Source: Methanosarcina sp.
GTDB lineage: Archaea > Halobacteriota > Methanosarcinia > Methanosarcinales > Methanosarcinaceae
Assembly (NCBI GenBank): GCA_003157235.1
Contig: PMJC01000322.1
Location: forward strand, 1,783 to 13,018
Direction of reading: 5' to 3'
DNA length: 11,236 bases
Shown here: in pieces, positions 1 through 7,356 of the stretch
Layout: each line of letters begins with the position of its first letter
Position numbering within the stretch: position 1 is the first letter of the stretch
The notes under the pieces: generated by a model
The model's input: the letters and a program-made list of their open reading frames with translations, nothing else
Told to the model about the DNA's origin: nothing
Databases searched by the model: none
Program-made: the position numbers and the translations under genes

Positions 1-1
1 T

Positions 2-103
2 TCTATCCAATATTCTATTGAGCGCAAAAAGATAGAAGAAGTACTCGCAACTATTGAGGTTATCTATAAAAAGGAAATTCACCATAGAATTAAGAATAAT
101 TAA
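2..103 (+). pseudogene. 3' remnant of a HisKA_2-type sensor histidine kinase
   Basis: The window opens inside a reading frame that runs from base 2 to a TAA at 101-103. Its last residues, KEIHHRIKNN, are the phospho-acceptor H-box of HisKA_2-type histidine kinases; the first of the paired His is the usual phosphorylation site. In this family the H-box is followed by a leucine-rich dimerisation helix and an HATPase_c ATP-binding domain. Here the frame stops directly after the two Asn, and nothing like the N, G1 or G2 boxes of the ATPase domain occurs in the next 230 bases. The preceding residues (SIERKKIEEVL) look like the linker between a PAS sensor domain and the kinase. I infer a truncated, catalytically dead sensor kinase whose 5' part lies outside the window. 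The family call rests on about ten diagnostic residues. Confidence 0.65.
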
Positions 104-263
104 AAGCAAGTATAGACTAATTAAGGCTTACGCAGTTGAACTAGAAAATCAATTGCATTAAATCTATAATTGTTTAAAAAAGGTTTGATCACAAAGTTTA
201 TTGCATTCGATTTTAGGTATCAAGTGTATAAGGTCTCCAATATAAAATGTTTAGCTTTTGAGC

Positions 264-297
264 ATAAATCTGTGCTATTATCTATATAAATCAGTGC
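264..297. repeat. Paired 12-mer at the promoter of the CheB-CheR gene
   Basis: ATAAATCTGTGC (264-275) and ATAAATCAGTGC (286-297) are direct repeats with one mismatch, offset by 22 bases, about two helical turns. The second copy overlaps the TATA box. This is the geometry of a dimeric regulator site, but no regulator is identified. Confidence 0.35.
281..290 (+). promoter_or_regulatory. TATA box for the CheB-CheR fusion gene
   Basis: TCTATATAAA matches the archaeal TATA consensus. A transcript start about 25 bases downstream (near 310) would leave a short leader ahead of the ATG at 333 or the GTG at 375. The promoter looks intact although the gene behind it is damaged. Confidence 0.5.
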
Positions 298-332
298 AGA
301 TCCAAAGAGTATTACAACTATTTAGGTTATGC

Positions 333-3300
333 ATGAAAGGATGTGGCAATATAGTCAAAAGAAAGACTGGAGACGTGGAAAAAATATAAAAATCAAACGA
401 TGAGCATCTACATACTACAGAAGAAACTCTCGGAAATAAACTTTCTGATTCGGATGCAGACTCAAATGAATCCAAAAAACAGGATTTTTCTATTGTGGGC
501 ATCGGCGCATCAGCTGGTGGGCTTGCTGTGTTCGAAGCTTTTTTGTCGATCTTGCTTACAAACACCAGTTTAGGCATGGCTTTTGTCTTGGTGCAGCATC
601 TGGATCCTAACCACAAGAGCATCCTTACCAATCTTGTTGGGCGCTATACAAAGTTGCCAGTTTATGAGGTTATGGACGGGATGATCATCCAATCTGATAC
701 CGTTTACGTCATCCCGCCGAACTATGATATGGTCCTTGAGGATGGAATACTCCATGTGCAGAAACTTGCCGAAGCACATGGCTTTCGCCTGCCTATTGAT
801 TTATTCTTCAGATCTCTGGCTCAGGATCAGAAAGATAAAGCTATAGGCATCATATTATCAGGTACTGGCAGAGATGGTACACTGGGTGCAAGGTCACTCA
901 AGGCTGAAGGCGGCATGATAATGGTGTAGAGCCCAGAATCAAGTGCGTATGACGGCATGCCGCAAAGCGCCATTGCCACCGGTCTGGTAGACTTCATTCT
1001 ACCGCCTGCCGAGATGCTTGCCCAGCTCATTGCCTATACTAACCAAGCATTTGAAAAAAGACCAATCACAGTTCTCAATACCGAAGGTGTGATGGAAAAA
1101 ATATTCAATCTGTTGAATATCAAGATTGGTCATGATTTTTCTAATTACAAGGAGAATACCATCAACTGTCGCATCGAGCATCGCATGGCTATTACGAATT
1201 TTAAAAATATTGATGAATATGAGCAATATTTAAAGCGAAACTTTACTGAAGTAGAAGCGCTCTTTCACTACTTCCGAATCGGTGTCACTAGTTTCTTCCG
1301 CGAGCCCTTGGCGTTTGAAACACTCGAGAAAAAAATTATTCCTCAGCTCTTTACCAGTAAGAATTCAGATCCCGTGATACGAATCTGGGTACCCGGCTGT
1401 TTTACAGGTGAGGAGGCATATTCCATTGGCATGCTGCTTCAAGAGCAAATGGAAATTTTGAATCAAATTTTCAAGGTACAAATCTTCGCAACAGATATTG
1501 ACAGCCGGGCTATCGAAGTAGCTCGAAACGGAATCTATCCTCCCAGCATCTTCACTGATGTCTCATCGGAAAGGCTGGATCGCTTCTTTACTCAGGAATC
1601 AGACGGTAACTATCGCATCACGAAAACTATCCGTAACATGATAGTCTTTTCTGAGCAGGACATTATCAAAGATCCGCCGTTTTCCAAACTTAACCTGCTC
1701 AGTTGTCGAAACCTGATGATCTATATGAACAAGGAACTGCAGAAGAAGCTCATCTCCCTCTTCCATTATGCTTTAAAATCTGGTGGATTTCTCTTTCTCG
1801 GCTCCTCTGAAACCGTGGATGATTTCGAAAACCTGTTTGAGATTATTGACCGCAAATCGAAGCTGTATCGCAAAAAGGATGTTACCAATGCACTCTTTCC
1901 AATAGGGGCATTTATTCCCCTACAACTGAAAAGCAAACAGGTCTCAAAATTGTCCAGCAAAGCTCCTATCGAAAGTAAATTTTCACTTCGCGAGCTGATC
2001 GAACAGACTATCTTGCAACATAACACTCCAGTAGGTGTGCTCATCAACCAATACGGCGACATCCTCTATCTTCATGGACGCACCGGCAGGTACCTGGGAA
2101 ATTGGCTCCCGGAGAGGTTGGCTTGAATATCCTAACGATGGCCCGCGAGGGATTGCGGGAGGAATTGATCAAGGACTTGCACAACGCTGTGGTTCATGAA
2201 GAGCCAGTCTCTCACCCCGGGCTGCGGGTTAAAACAAATGGTGAATTCACTACACAGTCAATATAGTGGTACGACCTGTGGCTATAGGCCCGGAAGCAGC
2301 AGCTGGACTAAAACTGTTCTGGGTCACATTTGAGGAAATGATGAAATGGGGAAGGAGTCAAAACGATAAGATCGCCTCCATAGGGACCGAGGAAGACACC
2401 TCTGATAGCACAATGACAGATAACGCACACACCTTACAGCTGAAAAGAGAACTGCAGATAAAGGAAGAAAGGCTCAAAGCTTCCAATGAAGAATTTGAGA
2501 CCTCCACTGAAGAACTCAAATCCTCTAACAAAGAGATGCAGTCAATCAACGAGGAACTGCAATCTACCAACGAAGAGCTAGAGACCTCTAAGGAGAAATT
2601 ACAGTCAGTCAACGAGAAATTGGCTACTGTCAATACTGAACTGTAGAACAAGATAGTAGATCTGTAGCTGGCGATTAACGATATGAACAATCTGCTGGCA
2701 GGAACAGAGATAGGTACTATCTTTGTAGACCTGAAATTGCGCATCCTTCGTTTTACTCCTCATGCCGCAGAGTTGGTCAATCTGATACCAACAGACGTGG
2801 GTAGGCCTCTTGGGCACATAGTTTCAAACCTGTTGAATTATGATCGTCTGGTAGAGGATGTAACGGAAGTCATGAGCAGTCGGATACCCAAAGATACCGA
2901 AGTCCAAACCAAAAATGATTCGTGGCACCTGCTACGCATCCTACCCTATAGCACCATTGAAAACGTTATCATGGGAACAGTAATAACCTTTATTGATATT
3001 ACCGAGATGAAGCGGATGAAAGAGATTCTGAAGGATTTTGAGTCCCTACGCCGCCTGGCTATAGTAGTACACGACTCTAGGGACGCTATAACTTTGCAGA
3101 ATTTGGAGGGCCAAATCATTGCCTGGAATTCGATGGCTGAGCGTATATACGGCTGGAGTGAAGCTGAGGCACTGAAAATGAACATTAGCAACCTAGTCCC
3201 GGAGTGCCAGAAAGAAGAAGAGTTGGCCAAACTAAAGAAGCTTATTCACGCTGAGGTCCTGAAACCTTACCGCACTAAGCGACTTGCCAAGGACGGTCGG

Positions 3301-3375
3301 ATCGTTGAAGTGTGGCTGACCACAACATCAGTGGTAAAGGAAGCCGGTGAAGTATATGCCATTGCAACTACATAG
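333..3375 (+). pseudogene. CheB-CheR-coiled coil-PAS-PAS fusion (disrupted)
   Basis: A chemotaxis-type hybrid joining a receptor methylesterase to a receptor methyltransferase and sensory PAS domains, expected in the cytoplasm. Removing four extra bases restores about 1,012 codons from ATG 333 (GTG 375 is an alternative start). CheB domain: Ser in GASAGG (~60), His in VQHLDP (~89), Asp in GTGRDG (~181), a complete catalytic triad. CheR domain, about 250-480: GVTSFFRE, SAM motif PGCFTGEE (Ser usual where Phe stands), ATDID, and SCRNLMIYM. Then comes a heptad-rich coiled coil ([25 protein letters not shown]) and two PAS domains. Lesions: TAA at 387; in-frame TAG at 927, 2644 and 2665; extra G within 2096-2098 and again within 2104-2105; a duplicated CA within 2252-2257. 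It ends at TAG 3373-3375 after the second PAS, with no kinase. The gene is visibly richer in G+C than its flanks. The family is certain; whether any product is made is not. Confidence 0.85.
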
Positions 3376-3643
3376 CGCAAAATTTAATCATAAACCATGA
3401 TGAAGAAGGTACATGGCCAGAAAAATACCTTCTCGGACAGGTGGCTGACCTTCACAAGAGGAGGGCAGATGCAGAGTTTTCAACTTAAAGCTCTGCATGG
3501 AATAAAGGCTTGAATTGAAGGAAGATAAAAATCTGGTCAAATACAGAAATTAGCGAGAAAGATTCGGACAAGATTCTAGCGAAGAAAAAAATTAGAGATA
3601 AATCGGGATTCTCTATTATTTAGGAACAAAATAAATTGAAATA
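3376..3643. other. Spacer after the CheB-CheR gene, no gene recognised
   Basis: The coding-like composition continues a little beyond the TAG at 3373. One frame stays open at 3375-3485 (including WPEKYLLGQVADLHKRR) but matches no family I know and lacks a start with a ribosome site. From about 3490 the DNA becomes A+T-rich and leads into the promoter of the first universal stress gene. The open stretch may be a further remnant of a sensory gene. Confidence 0.4.
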
Positions 3644-3652
3644 TTTATAAAG
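3644..3652 (+). promoter_or_regulatory. TATA box for the first universal stress gene
   Basis: TTTATAAAG preceded by a purine-rich BRE-like stretch (TTGAAATA). The transcript start would fall near 3673, giving a leader of about 50 bases that contains the GAGGAG ribosome site. Confidence 0.55.
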
Positions 3653-3713
3653 ACCAACTTCTATATAAGGAGTATTATCCCATAAATAATATGGAAAAAC
3701 GGAAAGGAAAAAA

Positions 3714-3719
3714 GAGGAG
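3714..3719 (+). promoter_or_regulatory. Shine-Dalgarno GAGGAG fixing the start at 3726
   Basis: GAGGAG ends six bases before ATG 3726, ideal spacing, and selects this start. Confidence 0.75.
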
Positions 3720-3725
3720 TTAGGT

Positions 3726-4217
3726 ATGAATAGTAATATTTTCAGGAAGATAATGGTTGCAACCGATGGTTCAAAACTAACAAGAAAAGCCGTTGATTCA
3801 GCAATTGAAATTACAAAGTTAAATGATGCAACGCTATATGCTGTACATGTAATCGCTCCGGGGAATTTTTCGATAACTCAAAATGAGCCCAGAGCTTCGA
3901 TAACTCAAAATGAGCCCAGAGCTGCAGAATGGAAAAAGGAAATTAAAGAGCATCTTACAACACAAGGTAAGGAAGCTACGGCTTATGTAGAGAATTCCGG
4001 AAAAATTAGAAATGTTGCAGTCGAACCCATAATTCTTGAAGGAAACCCTGCTGATGAGATTGTCAACTTTGCAGAAAAAAACGATATTGATCTTATCGTT
4101 ATGGGTACACTTGGAAAAACAGGGATAAAGAGGTTCCTACTCGGGAGTGTAGCCGAAAATGTGGTTAGACACTCAAAAAAAGCAGTCCTCGTTGTAAGGG
4201 GAGAAACGGTCGAATAG
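3726..4217 (+). CDS. Universal stress protein (UspA family, ATP-binding type)
   Basis: A single-domain UspA-fold protein of 163 residues, slightly longer than the usual 140-150. The N-terminal strand and loop KIMVATDGS (8-16) and the C-terminal nucleotide signature G-2x-G-9x-G-S (GTLG at 127-130, GS at 140-141) identify the ATP-binding subgroup, typified by MJ0577 of Methanocaldococcus. Such proteins act as cytoplasmic dimers in stress or energy responses; no specific partner is visible. Residues 49-66 are a perfect tandem duplication of the nonapeptide SITQNEPRA in the variable loop after strand 2, which accounts for the extra length. The start is fixed by GAGGAG six bases upstream, with its own TATA box at 3644. 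A paralogue follows 242 bases downstream on the same strand, probably with its own promoter. A T-run at 4238-4242 may end the transcript. Confidence 0.95.
   Translation: MNSNIFRKIMVATDGSKLTRKAVDSAIEITKLNDATLYAVHVIAPGNFSITQNEPRASITQNEPRAAEWKKEIKEHLTTQGKEATAYVENSGKIRNVAVEPIILEGNPADEIVNFAEKNDIDLIVMGTLGKTGIKRFLLGSVAENVVRHSKKAVLVVRGETVE
3870..3923 (+). repeat. Perfect 27-bp tandem duplication inside a stress gene
   Basis: Two adjacent identical 27-base units (3870-3896 and 3897-3923) encode SITQNEPRA twice without changing the frame. Identity at synonymous positions implies a recent event. Confidence 0.95.
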
Positions 4218-4459
4218 AGAAAAGAAATATGTCTAAATTTTTACCCTTCTATTAATCAAAATAGGCTGGTTTAGGAAGCTGACAACCATGGAAAAGTCCA
4301 TCATCAAAATTCTTAATCGATTTAATGGCCTTCTCGCAAATTTTATACAAAATTATAAATCTCAAAAAGTTATCAAATTAAAAAATTCCATGGCTTTGTT
4401 ACTTCACGAATGCAATGCTATTATATTTCTTTCATGTATAATGTAATTGAGGGTTTCAC

Positions 4460-4951
4460 ATGGGAATTGTTAGTTTTAAGAAAATAATGATTGCTACCGA
4501 CGGTTCAGCCTGCTCCGAGTTGGCTGCCGACAAAGGTATAGCGTTTGCTAGATTGAGTGGAGGAACGGTTTATGCAGTCCATGTATTGTCAAAAGCTTAC
4601 TTATCTGCTATGGATGGAAGTGCCTATCCTTCTGTTGGTATGAATCCTTATTGGGAGTCGATACAGGAGGCTTTTCAAAAACATGGGCAGCAAGCTGTAA
4701 ATTATGTAAAAGATTTAGGAAAGATTAAAGGAGTTAATGTAGAATCTGTCCTGCTTGAAGGAAATCCATCAGACGAGCTGATCAGGTATGCTGAAGAGAA
4801 TAAAATGGATATTGTTATTATGGGTACTCTCGGAAAGTCAGGAATAGATAAATTTCTTCTGGGTAGCGTAACAGAAAATCTTCTCCACCACTCAAAAGGT
4901 CCTGTAATGGTTGTGAAGGAAAAGTATAAGCCATGGGCTGAGTGCAAGTAA
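4460..4951 (+). CDS. Universal stress protein, paralogue of the upstream gene
   Basis: UspA-fold protein, 163 residues, clearly a paralogue of the gene at 3726: KIMIATDGS (8-16), VYAVHVL (37-43), LEGNPSDELI (99-108), and ATP signature GTLG (122-125) followed by nine residues and GS (135-136). It should therefore bind ATP. The variable loop (about 44-72) is unrelated in sequence to the duplicated loop of its neighbour, which suggests different partners or regulation. ATG 4460 is chosen because GAGGG (4449-4453) lies six bases upstream and the conserved first strand begins directly after it. Candidate TATA elements lie at about 4351-4360 and 4421-4428; the second would leave only about ten leader bases. 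The C-terminal tail KEKYKPWAECK extends beyond the usual fold end. Confidence 0.95.
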   Translation: MGIVSFKKIMIATDGSACSELAADKGIAFARLSGGTVYAVHVLSKAYLSAMDGSAYPSVGMNPYWESIQEAFQKHGQQAVNYVKDLGKIKGVNVESVLLEGNPSDELIRYAEENKMDIVIMGTLGKSGIDKFLLGSVTENLLHHSKGPVMVVKEKYKPWAECK

Positions 4952-5564
4952 ACTATAACTTGTAGTGTAAGCCAAATAAGGAAACTAATCATTTCATAAA
5001 CCACCTACTTAGTCATGTCAGATGAAAGTGATTTGAATCATCGGATTAAGAAATATAAGGCTCTTCGCTATTCCAAGTGGGTAATTTAAAATCACTTTTT
5101 AAATGCTACACAATATATGTGATATTTGGAAATAGTTATTTGGGGAAATCACATTTATTATCTATGTTTATTCATTTGTGCAGTTACTTTTCAATTCGAT
5201 AATTATTTTCAATCCACACAAAACAGCGAAGGACCAGATTTTTGCCTATGTTTTTACTATTTTCTGCATTTACATACGTACAGTGTACTCATCTAGGAGT
5301 ATATCTATTCAGGGATTTGTTCTCATGTCATACAGTGTACTTAGTGCTTAAACAGCAGAAAAAAACAAAATCAGCTCGTTATGATTTCTGGAATTTAGTT
5401 CAATTTCGAACTTTGTATACTTGGTGTAATTATTGTATAAAATAATTTATTGGAAGTGAGTATAAAAAAGTTAGCTTTTATATAAATATATAATATTTTA
5501 TTTTGTTTGTTGCAAAGTCAATACATAATATAATCTCTTCTGGTTACATATTCCCGGAATTTAA
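4952..5564. other. A+T-rich spacer with a possible insertion-sequence end
   Basis: No convincing gene. It holds GGCTCTTCGCTATTCC (5059-5074), which resembles ISL3-family inverted-repeat ends; a 10-mer ACAGTGTACT present twice (5280-5289 and 5332-5341); a short open frame at 5242-5445 judged doubtful; and a strong TATA-like run at 5475-5485 that could serve the decayed frame starting near 5565. Confidence 0.4.
5475..5485 (+). promoter_or_regulatory. TATA-like element ahead of the decayed frame
   Basis: CTTTTATATAA is a good archaeal TATA match. A start near 5506 would leave about 60 leader bases before the long decayed frame. The surroundings are very A+T-rich, so a chance match is possible. 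Confidence 0.3.
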
Positions 5565-6308
5565 TCCATAAATGAACGTGGGATATTTTATCAAAATACA
5601 GACGTTTTGCAAAAAAGGAGTGCCGATATAGAATCATATTCTTTCGACATATGTTATGATTCATTCCTTAATCATGCGTATATATGATTCCACCTTGAAG
5701 CAAAACCAGTCATCTTTTACGAATCTAATGCTATAATAAATAATGAAGAAGATATTGAGAGAGTAGATAATTGGGTCAATAAATTGTGGAAAAAAGGAGA
5801 CAGTTCAAAGCAAAAATGGGAAATTAACTCAGTTTTCTGTACCAAAATGGAAGAATTGCACAGGTTAGAATTTATCTGAGCCATTTTGTGAAGTACTGGA
5901 ATAGTACAAAGAATAATTCATGATATTACAAGTGGAACTTCATCAACTGAGACAATGTCTCTTAGGAAGGATTAGCAAACTGCAGTAAATGATCTAAGAC
6001 TGGAAATTTCACTAAAAATAATTAAATTTATGATGATAGAAGATGATCAAATTTACTCACTTGCTAACACGATCAGTTTCAATCATCTGATTTGCAAGAT
6101 CAGGGGTTATCGGGAATTATACATCTAAAGGAAAAAAATTAATGAAGGCTCAAATGATACCATAGAATTGATTGATTCATTATCTGAATATTTGGAAGTG
6201 CGCCTCACACAAGCAGAAATTTAGGAGCTTGATTCTGACATGAGATATCTACAGAATCTACTTGAAGCTGCAAACCTTAATGAAATTATAGTACTTGACG
6301 AAATGTGA
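5565..6308 (+). pseudogene. Decayed gene of unknown function
   Basis: One frame runs 248 codons from 5565 to the TGA at 6306-6308 with only six internal stops: TGA 5685, TGA 5877, TGA 5889, TAG 5973, TAA 6126 and TAG 6222. In DNA this A+T-rich roughly 18 would be expected by chance. The translation between stops is protein-like: hydrophilic and helical, rich in Glu, Lys, Asn and Leu, for example INNEEDIERVDNWVNKLW and LQNLLEAANLNEIIVL. It resembles no family I can name. No ATG with a ribosome site opens the frame; ATG 5572 is one base out of frame, so an early frameshift is possible. A TATA-like element lies upstream at 5475. I infer the relic of a soluble helical protein of about 245 residues, degraded by point mutation. 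Confidence 0.5.
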
Positions 6309-6347
6309 AATGTAAAGGAAGTGAAAACTCAATACACTAGATTGTTT

Positions 6348-6674
6348 TCATTTAAAAAATATCTTTTCTTTATTTTTCATTCTCTGAATCTCGTCTTCAA
6401 GTATTTTTATTCTTGATTCAAGTTCATGCATATCTCTTCTAGTAAACATGTCTTTTTTTGAGATAGCGTCCTGAATTTTGTCAGAAATTTTTCTTTCAAG
6501 ATCGACCTTCTGTTTTTTGCTTTCTTCAAGCACATCCTGAATAACTTTTTTGCCCTCTTCCTTACTGATGGTTCCTTTATCTACCAGATCCTTTACCATT
6601 TCATCTATTTTTTCTTCGGTCATTGCCCAGAGGCCAATTCCTATGAGCCCAAGTTTTCTGACTGATTCTCTCAT
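6348..6674 (-). CDS. Phasin-like coiled-coil protein (COG3937-type)
   Basis: A 108-residue protein resembling the COG3937 group named after the polyhydroxyalkanoate regulator phasin. Typical parts in order: a short non-polar N-terminal segment (LGLIGIGLWAMTEEKI, 8-23), KGTISKEEGKKVIQDVL (about 33-49), a charged helix, then DMFTRRDMHELESRIKILE (about 75-93) forming a C-terminal coiled coil. Similar proteins occur in organisms that make no polyhydroxyalkanoate, so granule binding should not be assumed; a helical oligomer or surface-binding role is inferred. ATG 6674 has a modest AGGT ribosome site ten bases upstream and a TATA box on the same strand near 6781-6794. It stands alone, converging on the decayed frame to its left. 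No frame damage is seen. Confidence 0.8.
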   Translation of the reverse strand: MRESVRKLGLIGIGLWAMTEEKIDEMVKDLVDKGTISKEEGKKVIQDVLEESKKQKVDLERKISDKIQDAISKKDMFTRRDMHELESRIKILEDEIQRMKNKEKIFFK

Positions 6675-6780
6675 GTATAAACACTACCTTTGACTTGTTA
6701 ACCTGAAAAGAAATAATTTAAAAATAATCAACCTGATATGATCACAATGCTGTATTAAAAGTTCTCTTGTTATTAAAATC

Positions 6781-6794
6781 TTATTTATATAAGT
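6781..6794 (-). promoter_or_regulatory. TATA box for the phasin-like gene
   Basis: On the minus strand the sequence reads ACTTATATAAATAA, a close archaeal TATA match. Transcription starting near 6762 would give a leader of about 90 bases to ATG 6674. Confidence 0.5.
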
Positions 6795-7040
6795 ATACTC
6801 TAGCTAGATACATCCTCATTAGAGAGCCATGACTAAACTAAATTAAGAGGATTTCGATAAACATCTATGCATTTGAGCATTGGAGAGTTTAAATATTTTA
6901 ACATTAGAGAATTTCGATAAATTCTTAAATTTGGTCATATGTTTATAAATAAGATATAAATTACTCGTGAAAATCAGAGGTCTATCGAAATCTTCTACAA
7001 TAAGTGAATTAAAAAGGATTGAGTATCTATACCTACCACT
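6795..7040. other. Spacer upstream of the transposase relic
   Basis: No intact gene. The 9-mer ATTTCGATA occurs at 6851-6859 and 6911-6919, exactly 60 bases apart, and inverted at 6982-6990. This may be the left end or degraded 5' part of the adjacent IS200-type element. A faint coding signal (RSIEIFYNK) near 6977-7005 could be its transposase N-terminus. Confidence 0.35.
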
Positions 7041-7356
7041 ATTTGCACCGAGCAAGGCTATAAAATTCATGTTATGGAAGTAGTAGAAGATCAAGTTCAA
7101 TTATTTCTGAAATTCCATCCAAGGAACTCTATAATTGGAGATTGTTAGATATCTGAAAGGAGGTAGGTCTTACAGATATCTCAAGCTTCGTCCTGAACTG
7201 AAATAACAATATTTTGATGAGAGACTAGGGTCAAGTGGCAAGTTTGATCTATCCATTGGAAACATGGCAGCTTAAACAATAAAACACTATATTCAAGATT
7301 CTGATAGGAAGCTGAAAGCTGAGTTAAAATTCCCTAAATTAAAAAAAAACTGTTAA
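7041..7356 (+). pseudogene. tnpA: IS200/IS605-type transposase TnpA remnant
   Basis: Two frames together give the C-terminal two thirds of a Y1-type single-strand transposase. The first covers 7041 to about 7135 (ICTEQGYKIHVMEVVED, then FHPRNSI); the second continues from 7138 (EIVRYLKGGRSYRYLKLRPEL, SSGKFDLSIGNMA, IKHYIQDS) to TAA 7354-7356. The family recognises hairpin ends and cuts single-stranded DNA using an HUH motif and a Tyr. Here the usual DHVHL reads DQVQL: both metal-binding His are Gln (7092-7094 and 7098-7100). The catalytic Tyr of IKHYIQ (7288-7290) is kept. Further damage: a frameshift near 7131-7138, TAA at 7204 where the frame continues into QYFDERL, and TAA at 7273. No tnpB partner is present, and the N-terminal part is missing or unrecognisable. 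The element is dead. Confidence 0.8.

Noticed and set aside
278..631. Minus-strand open frame of 117 codons
   Set aside because: It is opposite the well-supported CheB domain and its promoter and is a shadow of that coding frame.
5242..5445. Open frame of 67 codons from TTG 5242 (ATG 5248) with AAGGA eight bases upstream of the TTG
   Set aside because: The ribosome site is plausible, but the residue composition is odd (many Cys, Tyr, Phe), no family is recognisable, and the stretch is A+T-rich spacer. Not enough to call a gene.
5685..6224. Recoding (selenocysteine or pyrrolysine) as explanation for stops in the decayed frame
   Set aside because: All three stop codons occur, no start codon opens the frame, and no conserved context surrounds the stops; simple decay is more likely.
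6846..6990. CRISPR array suggested by repeated ATTTCGATA
   Set aside because: The repeat is only nine bases, one copy is inverted, spacing is irregular and no cas gene is present.
6843..7100. Minus-strand open frame of 85 codons
   Set aside because: It lies antisense to the transposase relic and its upstream repeats, has no ribosome site, and has a Phe/Tyr/Asn-rich composition typical of chance frames in A+T-rich DNA.
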